Source of the DNA: Betaproteobacteria bacterium
GTDB lineage: Bacteria > Pseudomonadota > Gammaproteobacteria > Burkholderiales > Usitatibacteraceae
NCBI GenBank assembly: GCA_016791265.1
Contig: JAEUMY010000014.1
Coordinates: forward strand, 62,001-126,000
Reading direction: 5' to 3'
DNA: 64,000 nt
Position numbers and translations under genes: made by a program. Positions 56,371-64,000 of the stretch are shown here, piece by piece (positions within the stretch are counted from its first letter, which is position 1; every line of letters starts with the position of its first letter). Below the pieces are notes generated by a model. The model saw only the letters and a program-made list of their open reading frames with translations, did no database searches and had not been told where the DNA came from.

Positions 56371-57366
56371 ATGCACGCCACCTTGCACCTGATGAAGTCC
56401 CGCAATTTCCCGCACATCAAGCGGTTCGCGCTGGACACCCTGCAAGTCAACCTGGGCTACAAGTGCAACCAGACCTGTCTGCATTGCCATGTCAACGCGG
56501 GCCCGGACCGCAAGGAAGTGATGACGCCTGAGACGGTCGATCAGGTCATCGCCTACCTGGATGCCTCGGGCGCGAAGACGCTGGACCTCACCGGCGGTGC
56601 GCCGGAACTGAACCCCGAATTTCGCCGTCTGGTGGCGGCCGCCCGCGAGCGCGGCGTCAAGGTCATCGACCGCTGCAACCTCACCATCCTCGATGAACCG
56701 GGCCAGGAGGACTTGGCGCGATTTCTGGCCGACCACCACGTTGAAGTCGTCGCGTCACTGCCCTGCTACTCGGAAGACAATGTGGACAAACAGCGCGGCA
56801 AGGGCGTGTTCGACAAGTCCGTCCGCGCGCTGAAGACTTTGAATGCCCTGGGCTACGGTCAGCCCGGCAGCGGTCTCACGTTGAACCTTGTCTACAACCC
56901 GCAAGGCCCGTCGCTGCCGCCGAATCAGGAAAGGCTGGAGGCGGACTACCACCGTTTCCTGTTCGACAATTTCGGCGTGGTGTTCAACCAGCTCTTCACC
57001 ATCACCAACATGCCCATCCAGCGCTTCGGTTCCACGCTGATTTCGAAGGGCCAGTTCGAGCAGTACATGGACCTCTTGGTGCAGTCCTTCGTGCCGACCA
57101 ATCTCGACTCGGTCATGTGCCGCAGCATCGTCAGCATCGACTGGAAGGGTTTCGTCTATGACTGCGACTTCAACCAGATGCTGGGTCTGCCGTTGGAACA
57201 CGGCGACCGGCTGCGCTCGCACATCACCGATCTGATGCACGCAGACCTGACCGGCAACCCCATCGTGGTGCGCGACCATTGCTACGGTTGCACGGCGGGC
57301 CAAGGGTCGAGCTGCGGTGGCGCGCTGAAGCCGGATGGGGAAGACGCCGCGCTGGCTGCCGAGTAA
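56371..57366 (+). CDS. arsS: Arsenosugar biosynthesis radical SAM protein ArsS
   Basis: 331 aa from ATG 56371 with GGAG 6 bp upstream. The radical SAM cluster motif CNQTCLHCH (CxxxCxxC) is at about residue 31. The C-terminal Cys-rich segment HCYGCTAGQGSSCGGALKP is characteristic of the ArsS family. ArsS makes 5'-deoxyadenosyl-arsenic intermediates in arsenosugar synthesis. No arsM methyltransferase lies beside it here; the metallophosphatase 6 bp downstream is the usual companion. Confidence 0.9.
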   Translation: MHATLHLMKSRNFPHIKRFALDTLQVNLGYKCNQTCLHCHVNAGPDRKEVMTPETVDQVIAYLDASGAKTLDLTGGAPELNPEFRRLVAAARERGVKVIDRCNLTILDEPGQEDLARFLADHHVEVVASLPCYSEDNVDKQRGKGVFDKSVRALKTLNALGYGQPGSGLTLNLVYNPQGPSLPPNQERLEADYHRFLFDNFGVVFNQLFTITNMPIQRFGSTLISKGQFEQYMDLLVQSFVPTNLDSVMCRSIVSIDWKGFVYDCDFNQMLGLPLEHGDRLRSHITDLMHADLTGNPIVVRDHCYGCTAGQGSSCGGALKPDGEDAALAAE

Positions 57367-57372
57367 AGCGGC

Positions 57373-58305
57373 ATGGACGATTCCGTGCATCGTCCCGGAC
57401 GCACCTGTCCGCTGTCGTACCGCTACAGCCCCACCGTCTTCGACCGCGCGCCGGACATCGCGGCCGACACGCTGTACGTCATTGGCGGCCTCTATGGCAA
57501 TCCCTTCGCGCTCGCCGCCGTCCTGACGCTCGCGGCCCGCGAGCCCACGCCGCCCATGCTCGTCTTCAATGGCGACTTCAACTGGTTCGATATCGACCCC
57601 GACATGTTCCGTGCGGTGAATGAGGCCGTGCTGTCACACGTGGCGCTGCGCGGCAATGTCGAAACAGAGCTCGCAGCCGATGACGACCAGGGCTGCGGCT
57701 GCGGCTATCCTGACGACGTGAGCGACGCGGAGGTCGAGCGGTCCAACGTCATCATGCGGCAACTGCGCACCACCGCGAGACAGCATGCGAATATTCGCAA
57801 TCGGCTCGCCGCACTTCCCATGCATGCGGTGGCGAAGGTGGGCGAGGCGCGCATCGGCATCGTGCATGGCGACGCGGAGTCGCTCGCGGGATGGGGATTC
57901 GCCCACGACCAGTTGGACAGCCCTGAGCGTCTTGCGTCGCTGATGCGAATATTCGCCAAGGCGGAAGTGGACGTGTTCGCCTCCAGCCACACCTGCCTGC
58001 CGGCGCTGCGCCAGTTTCCGTTTGGCGCCGTCATCAACAATGGCGCGACCGGCATGCCCAATTTCGCGGGCGATCCTGCCGGGCTCATCACCCGCATCGG
58101 TGTCGCGCCGTCACCGCACCAGCCCGCTTATGGCGCCCGGCAAAGCGGTGCGCATGTCGATGCCCTGCGCGTCGAGTTCGATGTCGCGGCGTGGACGGCC
58201 GCGTTTGAAAAGCAATGGCCCGCTGGTTCCGCGGGCCATGTGTCGTACTGGAAGCGCATCACCCAAGGCCCGGCGTTCACGCCAGACCGGGCGAACGCGA
58301 CTTAG
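57373..58305 (+). CDS. Metallophosphatase associated with arsS
   Basis: 310 aa. The metallophosphoesterase core is visible as VIGGLYGNPFAL, FNGDFNWFDI, LRGNVETELA, IGIVHGDAESLAGWGF and FASSHTCLPALRQFPFGAVI, i.e. the GD, GN and GH-like metal motifs in altered form. It probably acts on a phosphate intermediate of arsenosugar synthesis with ArsS (inference from adjacency). Two palindrome copies, 158 bp apart, are read as ANIR and RIFA. It overlaps the convergent phasin end by 4 bp. Confidence 0.82.
   Translation: MDDSVHRPGRTCPLSYRYSPTVFDRAPDIAADTLYVIGGLYGNPFALAAVLTLAAREPTPPMLVFNGDFNWFDIDPDMFRAVNEAVLSHVALRGNVETELAADDDQGCGCGYPDDVSDAEVERSNVIMRQLRTTARQHANIRNRLAALPMHAVAKVGEARIGIVHGDAESLAGWGFAHDQLDSPERLASLMRIFAKAEVDVFASSHTCLPALRQFPFGAVINNGATGMPNFAGDPAGLITRIGVAPSPHQPAYGARQSGAHVDALRVEFDVAAWTAAFEKQWPAGSAGHVSYWKRITQGPAFTPDRANAT
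57787..57798. repeat. GCGAATATTCGC palindrome copy 18
   Basis: Exact 14-bp form in the metallophosphatase gene, read as ANIR. Confidence 0.95.
57945..57956. repeat. GCGAATATTCGC palindrome copy 19
   Basis: Exact copy in the metallophosphatase gene, read as RIFA. Confidence 0.95.
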
Positions 58306-58835
58306 CGTTTCCGAGCTGACGCCTTGGGTTTGGCCGGGCGCGCATAACCCTGCGAAATCGCATCGGCGGCGTTGTTCGTCGCCGAATTCACGGCCTGGCC
58401 GAATTGCTCGGCGGAGCTTTGCGCGATCTTCAGGAAGTTCTGCATCATGCCCATCATGTTCGGTTGCTCGCCGTTCATGCCGAATTGGCGCGCCAGGTCC
58501 TGCTGAAAGCCGTTGCTTCCGCCCATCTGCCCCATCACGGCCTCGACCGTCTGCTGCTGGCTGGCGCGCGACAACTCCGCCAGCTTCTGCATCTGGGCCA
58601 TGTAGCGCTGCACGTTGTGCTGGGCCGCTTCGGCCAGCGCCTGGGCCACACCTTGCATGTTGCCGGTCTGCATTTCGGAAGCCAGCGACTGGGCAAGACG
58701 CATGTGGTCGTCCAGCATGGCTTGGGTGGTTTCCATCTGCACCTGCACGGCGGCCTTGGCGTGCTTCAGGGCGGAATTGGTGATCTGGTTCGCAGCCTCG
58801 AACTGCTGCGAGGCGCCTGGAGGAAGCTTGGACAT
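58302..58835 (-). CDS. Phasin family protein
   Basis: 177 aa from ATG 58835 (MSKLPPGASQQFEAANQITN), amphipathic helices throughout, rich in Gln, Ala and Met, with a basic Ala/Lys/Pro tail (RPAKPKASARKR). Phasins coat polyhydroxyalkanoate granules. The neighbouring 3-hydroxybutyrate dehydrogenase and patatin genes support that role. It is divergent from bdhA. Confidence 0.85.
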   Translation of the reverse strand: MSKLPPGASQQFEAANQITNSALKHAKAAVQVQMETTQAMLDDHMRLAQSLASEMQTGNMQGVAQALAEAAQHNVQRYMAQMQKLAELSRASQQQTVEAVMGQMGGSNGFQQDLARQFGMNGEQPNMMGMMQNFLKIAQSSAEQFGQAVNSATNNAADAISQGYARPAKPKASARKR

Positions 58836-59050
58836 GAGGGTCTCCCGTGAATGATTATTGTCGGCCTGCGAGGCCTTTCGACCGCGAGGGGGGAACAATA
58901 CTCGCTTACGTGCGAAGGCTCAATGGGGCATCCCCGAAATGCAGTACGGATTACCCCCGAGGGCGCAAAGAAAGCCCGCAAACGCCCGCGAAACCCATTA
59001 GACTTGCCGCTCGGTTCATTGGATTCATCAGATACAAGAAAGGGAGAAAC

Positions 59051-59833
59051 ATGTTGAAAGGGAAGACTGCGATTGTGACCGGCTCCACCAGCGGTATTGG
59101 CTTGGGCATTGCCGAAGGCCTGGCCAAGGAAGGCGTGAACCTGGTCCTCAACGGATTCGGCGACGCGGCCGAGATCGAGAAGATCCGTGCCGGCCTCGCC
59201 AGCAAGTTCGGCGTGAAGGTCACCTATGACGGCGCCGACATGAGCAAGCCCGACCAGATCGCCGGCATGTGCGCCAAGGCGATCAGCGAGCACGGCGGCG
59301 TGGACATCCTCGTGAACAACGCCGGCATCCAATTCGTCTGCCCCGTGGACGAGTTCCCGGTCGAGAAGTGGGACGCCATCATCGCCATCAATCTCTCCGC
59401 CGCTTTCCACGCCACCAAGGCCGTGCTGCCCTACATGAAGTCGAAGAATTGGGGCCGCATCATCAACGTGGCGTCCGCCCACGCGCTGGTCGCTTCGCCC
59501 TTCAAGTCCGCCTATGTCGCCTCCAAGCACGCCATCCTGGGCTTCTCCAAGACGGTCGCGCTCGAAGTCGCCGAGAAGGGCATCACCGTCAACTCCATTT
59601 GCCCCGGCTATGTGCTGACCCCGCTGGTGGAAAAGCAGATCCCCGACACCGCCAAGGCGCGTGGCATCACCGAGGATGAAGTGAAGCGCAACGTGTTGCT
59701 GGCGGCACAGCCGACCAAACAGTTCGTGACGACGGAACAGGTGGCTGGCACGGCCGTGTTCCTGTGCAGCGACGCCGCCGCCTCCATCACCGGCTCGCAC
59801 ATCGCAGTCGAAGGCGGCTGGACCGCGCACTGA
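59051..59833 (+). CDS. bdhA: 3-hydroxybutyrate dehydrogenase
   Basis: 260 aa short-chain dehydrogenase. The NAD motif TGSTSGIGLGIAEG, the NNAG segment VDILVNNAGIQF and the catalytic S...YVASKH are present. The C-terminus AVEGGWTAH is typical of BdhA. It oxidises 3-hydroxybutyrate to acetoacetate in PHB breakdown. ATG 59051 with AGGGAG upstream; the frame above it is not homologous. Followed by a patatin gene. Confidence 0.93.
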   Translation: MLKGKTAIVTGSTSGIGLGIAEGLAKEGVNLVLNGFGDAAEIEKIRAGLASKFGVKVTYDGADMSKPDQIAGMCAKAISEHGGVDILVNNAGIQFVCPVDEFPVEKWDAIIAINLSAAFHATKAVLPYMKSKNWGRIINVASAHALVASPFKSAYVASKHAILGFSKTVALEVAEKGITVNSICPGYVLTPLVEKQIPDTAKARGITEDEVKRNVLLAAQPTKQFVTTEQVAGTAVFLCSDAAASITGSHIAVEGGWTAH

Positions 59834-59895
59834 TTTCGCGTTCGCGCTAGCTTCCGGCCCGGGACGACCCGGGCCGAATCATTCTGGGGAATAAC

Positions 59896-61122
59896 ATGGC
59901 AGCCCAAAGCAAGAAAGCCGCACCCGCGAAGGCGAAAGCCGCAGCCTCCACCAAAGCCAAAGCCTCGGCGAAGGCGGCGCCCGCTGTCCGCGCAGCAAAA
60001 AAGCCAGCCGCCAAGGCCGCGGCACCCAAGGCGGAAAAGCCTGCCGCCAAGTCCAAGGCGCCCGGCCCGCCAACCTTCAAGCCCATTCTCAACGCCAAGG
60101 GTGAGAAGGTCATCAACCTTGCGTTGCAGGGCGGCGGCGCCCACGGCGCCTTCGCCTGGGGCGTGATCGACAAGTTCATGGAAGACGGCCGCATTCACGT
60201 CGAGGGCATTTCCGGCACCAGCGCCGGCTCGATGAATGCGGTGGTGCATGCCTACGGCCACCTGAAAGGCGGCAAGGAAGGTGTCCGCGAGGCGCTGCAC
60301 AACTTCTGGCTGGCCATTTCCGAGGCGGGTTCCAAGTACAGCCCGGTCAAGCGCAACCAGTTCGAGCAGATGTTCTCCGGCTGGAACCACGACAAGTCGT
60401 TCGCATCCGAAATCTTCAAGCTGGTCACCCACAGCTTCTCGCCCTACCAGCTGAATCCGATGAACTTCAATCCGCTGCGTGACGTGCTGGAAGCGGAAGT
60501 GGATTTCGAGGAACTGGAGCGCAGTCAGGACACCAAGCTTTTCCTCTCCACGACCAACGTGCGCACCGGCAAGGTGAAGGTGTTCCATACGCCGGAAATC
60601 ACCTCCGACGTGGTGCTGGCCTCGGCCTGCCTGCCGTATCTTTTCCAGGCGGTGGAAATCGACGGCGAGTATTACTGGGACGGCGGCTTCATGGGCAACC
60701 CGGTGTTGTACCCGCTGTTCTACTACACCGACGCGCGCGACGTGGTGATCCTGCACATCAATCCGATCGAGCGTCCCGGCCCGCCGACGATGTCCAACGA
60801 CATCTTCAACCGCATCAACGAAATCACCTTCAACTCCTCGCTCATCAAGGAGTTGCGCTCGGTGTATTTCGTGCAGAAGCTGCTGGATGAAGGCTGGATC
60901 AAGGATGAGCACCGCGAGAAGCTGAAGTACGTGCTGATCCACTCCGTGCGCGCGGATACCGCGCTTTCCGATCTGTCGGTGTCCAGCAAATTCGCCAACG
61001 AGTGGAGCTTCCTGACCATGCTGCGTGATCGCGGTCGCGCTTATGCGACCGAATGGCTGTCGCGCAACTTCAACGACATCGGCGTTCGCTCCACTGTCAA
61101 TTTGCAGCAGGAGTTTCTGTAA
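59896..61122 (+). CDS. Patatin-like phospholipase with histone-like Lys/Ala tail
   Basis: 408 aa. Residues 1-60 are a Lys/Ala/Pro repeat (KKAAPAKAKAAASTKAKASA), like the tails of PhaF and histone-H1-like proteins. The patatin domain follows: oxyanion GGGAHGAFAWG, nucleophile GTSAGSMNAV near residue 108, and Asp in WDGGFMGNPV near 261. Patatins near bdhA are candidate intracellular PHB depolymerases or lipases. It is paralogous to the patatin at 62,932. The gene ends directly at a 36-bp palindrome. Confidence 0.88.
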   Translation: MAAQSKKAAPAKAKAAASTKAKASAKAAPAVRAAKKPAAKAAAPKAEKPAAKSKAPGPPTFKPILNAKGEKVINLALQGGGAHGAFAWGVIDKFMEDGRIHVEGISGTSAGSMNAVVHAYGHLKGGKEGVREALHNFWLAISEAGSKYSPVKRNQFEQMFSGWNHDKSFASEIFKLVTHSFSPYQLNPMNFNPLRDVLEAEVDFEELERSQDTKLFLSTTNVRTGKVKVFHTPEITSDVVLASACLPYLFQAVEIDGEYYWDGGFMGNPVLYPLFYYTDARDVVILHINPIERPGPPTMSNDIFNRINEITFNSSLIKELRSVYFVQKLLDEGWIKDEHREKLKYVLIHSVRADTALSDLSVSSKFANEWSFLTMLRDRGRAYATEWLSRNFNDIGVRSTVNLQQEFL

Positions 61123-61123
61123 G

Positions 61124-61159
61124 CCGGCGGCGAGTGCGAATATTCGCACTCGCCGCCGG
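61124..61159. repeat. 36-bp perfect palindrome around motif copy 20
   Basis: Starts 1 bp after the patatin stop. 18-bp arms with no mismatch, centred on GCGAATATTCGC (61136-61147), outer part GC-rich (CCGGCGGCGAG). It forms a large cruciform or hairpin next to a second, separate terminator. Confidence 0.95.
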
Positions 61160-61165
61160 GCGCGA

Positions 61166-61201
61166 AAAAACAAACGGGGCCTCGCGGCCCCGTTTGTTTT
61201 T
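61166..61201. terminator. Bidirectional intrinsic terminator between patatin and acetoacetate decarboxylase
   Basis: A perfect 16-bp stem (61166-61181 with 61186-61201), TCGC loop, A-tract on one side and T-tract on the other, between convergent genes. Confidence 0.92.
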
Positions 61202-61216
61202 CAGCTGGTCAGGCAA

Positions 61217-61960
61217 TCACTTCTTGAGGTAGTCGTGCAGCACGCGGCCATAGGGCAGCGTCATGTCGGTCACCATCTGCGAGCCGCCCAGCACATCCTT
61301 CACCGGCAGATCGGCCAGCGGGCAGTTCACGGCGGGAATCAGTTCAAGCCGCGCCTCGCCGGACCAGGCCCCCTTCACCGTGACGTCGGTGAAGTTGATG
61401 CCGACCAGTTGCGCGATGGCGGGCTTGCCGTCGATATCGGGAATCAGCTTCAGCGTGATCTGGGTGCGGGCCAGCAGCTCCTTCTCTTTGGAGAGGTCCT
61501 TCCTGAAGGCGTCGTGCTTGTAGGTCATGGTGCCGCGGGCAATCATCTGGTCGGCGTAATGCAGCGTGCCGGTCAGCGTGTCGCCATGGACTTTCAACAC
61601 ACCCTTGCCATACTTCATCGGGTAACCCCAGATTTCGCGGCCACCCGCGAGCGGGGGGGTGTTGTCGACGTACATCTGCGACACGAAATTGCACTGCTCG
61701 CCCTTGAAGAGGCAAGGAATGATCTGGGCCACGGCGGAATAGGCGCCAAAGCCTTCGCCATCGGGCAAGTCCAGCCACTGTACGGCGACCGTGTCACCGG
61801 CAGGCTCCAGCGGCTCGGGCAGCGCCTCACGCAGCGCATCCTTCTCCGTCTGGTAGCTCACCACCATGTATTGGCGGTTGAAGAATTTGTAGGGCCCGCG
61901 CGGAAAGGTCGGGCTTTGCAGCGGCATGGCCGAGAGGGCCAGAACGTCGGATTTTTTCAT
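61217..61960 (-). CDS. Acetoacetate decarboxylase family protein, altered Lys pair
   Basis: 247 aa. Fold motifs EIWGYPMKYGKGVLKVHGD and TGTLHYADQMIARGTM match the ADC family. The usual PKK pair holding the Schiff-base Lys reads PMK here, so the first Lys is replaced by Met; the neighbouring paralogue keeps PKK. It may be inactive, use the second Lys, or act on another substrate. It lies 11 bp downstream of that paralogue in one operon. Confidence 0.85.
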   Translation of the reverse strand: MKKSDVLALSAMPLQSPTFPRGPYKFFNRQYMVVSYQTEKDALREALPEPLEPAGDTVAVQWLDLPDGEGFGAYSAVAQIIPCLFKGEQCNFVSQMYVDNTPPLAGGREIWGYPMKYGKGVLKVHGDTLTGTLHYADQMIARGTMTYKHDAFRKDLSKEKELLARTQITLKLIPDIDGKPAIAQLVGINFTDVTVKGAWSGEARLELIPAVNCPLADLPVKDVLGGSQMVTDMTLPYGRVLHDYLKK

Positions 61961-61971
61961 GGCGATGCCCC

Positions 61972-62727
61972 TTAGCCTTCCTGGTCCTTGATGTAATCGA
62001 ACAGCACGCGGCCATGCGGCAGCGTGAGGTCACCGATGAAGTGCTTGCCGCCGATGATCTTCTTGATCGGCAGGTCTGCGGCAGGCGCGTTCACATGCGG
62101 GATCAGGTGCAGACGGGCCGGCGAGAGCCAGCTGCCCTTGATGGTGACTTCAATCAGGTTGTAGGCGACGAGCTGGCAAATCTTGGGCTTGCCGTCGACA
62201 TCCGGGATGATCTTGAGATTGCACTGGGTCTTGGTCATGCCCTTGGCCATCGCTTCCACTCCGCCGGGCGACTCCTGGTGCTTGTAGGCCATCGTGCCCA
62301 TCGCCACCATCTGGCCGGCGTAGTGCAGGGTGCCGGTCAACGTGTCGCCGTTGACCTCAAGCTTCGGGTGAGCGTACTTCTTCGGAAAGCCCCAGATTTC
62401 GCGGCCGGCCGAAATGGGCGGCTCGTCGTCCAGGTACATTTGCGCCGTGAAGTTGATGGGCTCGCCCTTGAAGAGGCACGGGATGACCACGCCGGACTCG
62501 GTGTAGTCGCCGAAGCCCGAGCTATCGGGCATGCGAATCCACTCGTACAGCACGTGACCATCGGGGTTGGGCTCCAGCGGCTCCGGCACCGCCTGACGCA
62601 AGAGGTCCTTGTCCGTTTCGTACGTGATGATCATGTACTCGCGATTCACAAAGCGGTACGGGCCCATGGGATAGCTGGGGCTGGCTGCCGGCATCGACGG
62701 CAGCTTGAGAATCTGTTCCGGGGTCAC
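61972..62727 (-). CDS. adc: Acetoacetate decarboxylase
   Basis: 251 aa from GTG 62727, chosen for the AGGAGG ribosome site and homology (TPEQILKLPSMPAASPSYPM). EIWGFPKKYAHPKLEVNGD contains the catalytic Lys pair. It decarboxylates acetoacetate to acetone and CO2, linking to bdhA upstream in the cluster. First gene of the two-gene operon; divergent from the second patatin. Confidence 0.88.
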   Translation of the reverse strand: MTPEQILKLPSMPAASPSYPMGPYRFVNREYMIITYETDKDLLRQAVPEPLEPNPDGHVLYEWIRMPDSSGFGDYTESGVVIPCLFKGEPINFTAQMYLDDEPPISAGREIWGFPKKYAHPKLEVNGDTLTGTLHYAGQMVAMGTMAYKHQESPGGVEAMAKGMTKTQCNLKIIPDVDGKPKICQLVAYNLIEVTIKGSWLSPARLHLIPHVNAPAADLPIKKIIGGKHFIGDLTLPHGRVLFDYIKDQEG

Positions 62728-62931
62728 GGGGTGCCTCCTGTTGGTGTGGTGAGCTGTTCTTCTGTCTGAAACCGGCCGAGGCGGCGCCCGGCGGTTGCAA
62801 CCGCCCGCGACGCGAGCGGCGAGTGCGATGGCAAGCGTAATCGACCTTGAGCCGCGCGGCAAGGCTTGATGCGTAAGATGTCAGGTTCGCGCGGCATCGC
62901 CGACACACTCGACGTTTCACGGACATATTCA

Positions 62932-63996
62932 ATGGCAGCCAAACCCTTTCCCCGCACCTCCGCCCCACCCAAGAAAGTGAATCTCGCTTTGCAAGGCGGC
63001 GGCGCGCATGGCGCATTCGCCTGGGGCATTCTCGACCGCTTCATGGAAACAAGGCTGATCGAAATCGAGGGCATTTCCGGCACCAGCGCGGGTTCGATGA
63101 ACGCGGTGGTCTACGCCTGGGGCGTCTTCAATGGCGGGCCGGAAGGGGCGCGCGAAGCCCTGCACCGCTACTGGTCGGCCATCTCGCGGATCAGCAACGG
63201 CGGCGTGACCCAGTTCTGGGAGTCGTTTTTCTTCGGCGGAAAAGGGCCGACCCTGTCGCCCGCCGCGCATGGCCCGGCTCTCGAAGCGATACGCATGATT
63301 GGCAACACGCTGTCGCCCTACCAGACCAACCCGTTCAACTACCACCCGCTGCGTGGCGTGCTGAACGATCTGGTGGACTTCGACAGCTTGCGCACGTGCC
63401 AGTCGACAAAGCTCTATCTTTCCGCGACCAACGTGAAGACGGGCAAGGTGCGGGTGTTCGACACCGCCGAAGTTTCCGTCGATGTCGTGCTGGCGTCCGC
63501 CTGCCTTCCCGAAATTTTCCAGGCTGTGGAAATCAACGGCGAGCACTACTGGGATGGTGGCTACATGGGCAACCCGGTGCTGTTCCCGCTGTTCTACGAA
63601 ACGAAATCGCGCGATGTCATCATCCTGCACATCAACCCGATCACCCGCGACGAGGTGCCGGTGCTGGCCAACGAAATCAGCGATCGTGTCAACGAAATCA
63701 CGTTCAACGCATCGCTGTTGAAAGAGCTGCGCGCGGTCGCATTCGTGCAGAAGCTGCTCGCCGACGGCATGATCAAGGACAAATTCCGCGATCAGTTCAA
63801 GGATGTGCTCATTCACTCCGTGCGCGCGGACAAGGCGCTGAAGAACATGTCGGTGGCGACCAAGTTCTGCCTGGACTGGGGATTTCTCACCGAGCTCCGC
63901 GACCGCGGCCGCGCGGCGGCGGATGAATGGCTCGCGGCCAACTACGCCAATCTGGGTGTGCGGTCCAGCGTGGATGTGCGGGCGGAGTATCTGTAA
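62932..63996 (+). CDS. Patatin-like phospholipase (paralogue without Lys/Ala tail)
   Basis: 354 aa from ATG 62932 (MAAKPFPRTSAPPKKVNLAL). GGGAHGAFAWGILD, GTSAGSMNAV near residue 50 and WDGGYMGNPV near 208 form the catalytic set. It is closely similar along its length to the patatin at 59,896 but has a short N-terminus. In-frame ATGs at 62866 and 62878 are possible but non-homologous. The stop at 63996 is just inside the window. Confidence 0.88.
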   Translation: MAAKPFPRTSAPPKKVNLALQGGGAHGAFAWGILDRFMETRLIEIEGISGTSAGSMNAVVYAWGVFNGGPEGAREALHRYWSAISRISNGGVTQFWESFFFGGKGPTLSPAAHGPALEAIRMIGNTLSPYQTNPFNYHPLRGVLNDLVDFDSLRTCQSTKLYLSATNVKTGKVRVFDTAEVSVDVVLASACLPEIFQAVEINGEHYWDGGYMGNPVLFPLFYETKSRDVIILHINPITRDEVPVLANEISDRVNEITFNASLLKELRAVAFVQKLLADGMIKDKFRDQFKDVLIHSVRADKALKNMSVATKFCLDWGFLTELRDRGRAAADEWLAANYANLGVRSSVDVRAEYL

Positions 63997-64000
63997 CCCG

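Noticed and set aside
54682..56739. 685-aa open frame antisense to transketolase
   Set aside because: It mirrors the codon structure of tkt, has no recognisable domain, and high-GC coding DNA commonly leaves the opposite strand open.
59608..61173. 521-aa antisense open frame over bdhA and patatin
   Set aside because: Shadow of two well-supported genes; low-complexity composition and no motif.

Overview
The window is one stretch of a high-GC betaproteobacterial chromosome, probably Burkholderiales-like. That placement rests on gene content and order: a TorF-type porin-glnK-amtB nitrogen cluster, DUF3579-rpsT-murJ-ribF-ileS-lspA-ispH, a pilE/fimT/pilVWX/pilY1 minor-pilin operon, speDE, and a phasin/3-hydroxybutyrate dehydrogenase/patatin/acetoacetate decarboxylase group. 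No species can be named from sequence alone.

Region 1 (1 to about 17,753) is a mobile island; its left end lies outside the window. Its right end interrupts comM immediately after the codons for the Walker B segment LFLDEL. Next to that junction is a four-gene operon on the minus strand: a 769-aa and a 700-aa tyrosine-recombinase-like protein, a 189-aa coiled-coil protein and a 474-aa integrase. The layout resembles Tn554-type tnpABC modules and the Gamma-Mobile-Trio. The cargo includes the SOS mutasome genes imuB and dnaE2, a PIN nuclease paired with a double zinc-ribbon/HEPN protein, a coiled-coil HTH gene paired with a NYN/PIN-like zinc-ribbon protein, a Pth2-like gene with a truncated antitoxin-like partner, a HipB-like HTH next to a stand-alone MbcA/ParS-type domain, and a Sel1-repeat lipoprotein divergent from a small controller-type regulator with a 22-bp operator palindrome. 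Three separate RNase-type folds in one island suggest phage-defence or toxin-antitoxin cargo; this is inference.

Region 2 (17.7 to 64 kb) is core genome. A sigma-54 promoter with an upstream NtrC-type site drives porin-glnK-amtB. It is followed by folE2, a retropepsin-like protease, a glutamine amidotransferase, argDFG, rpsT and the murJ-ribF-ileS-lspA-ispH run. Then come the type IV pilus operon, tRNA-Thr(CGT), a CBS protein, ilvA, rpiA, phoU, yggX, argA, rsmE, an inositol-monophosphatase-type phosphatase, speED, transketolase, arsS with a metallophosphatase, and a polyhydroxybutyrate/ketone-body cluster.

The most striking signal is a 12-bp perfect palindrome, GCGAATATTCGC, often extended to TGCGAATATTCGCA. 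I count 20 exact copies in the 46 kb of core sequence and none in the 17.7 kb island. Chance expectation for a given 12-mer in 46 kb is about 0.003. Fifteen copies lie inside essential or housekeeping genes, read as ANIR, RIFA or EYS. Five are intergenic, several built into larger hairpins at gene ends. It behaves like a highly iterated palindrome (compare HIP1 of cyanobacteria), and I know of no description of this motif. Its absence from the island independently marks that DNA as a newcomer.
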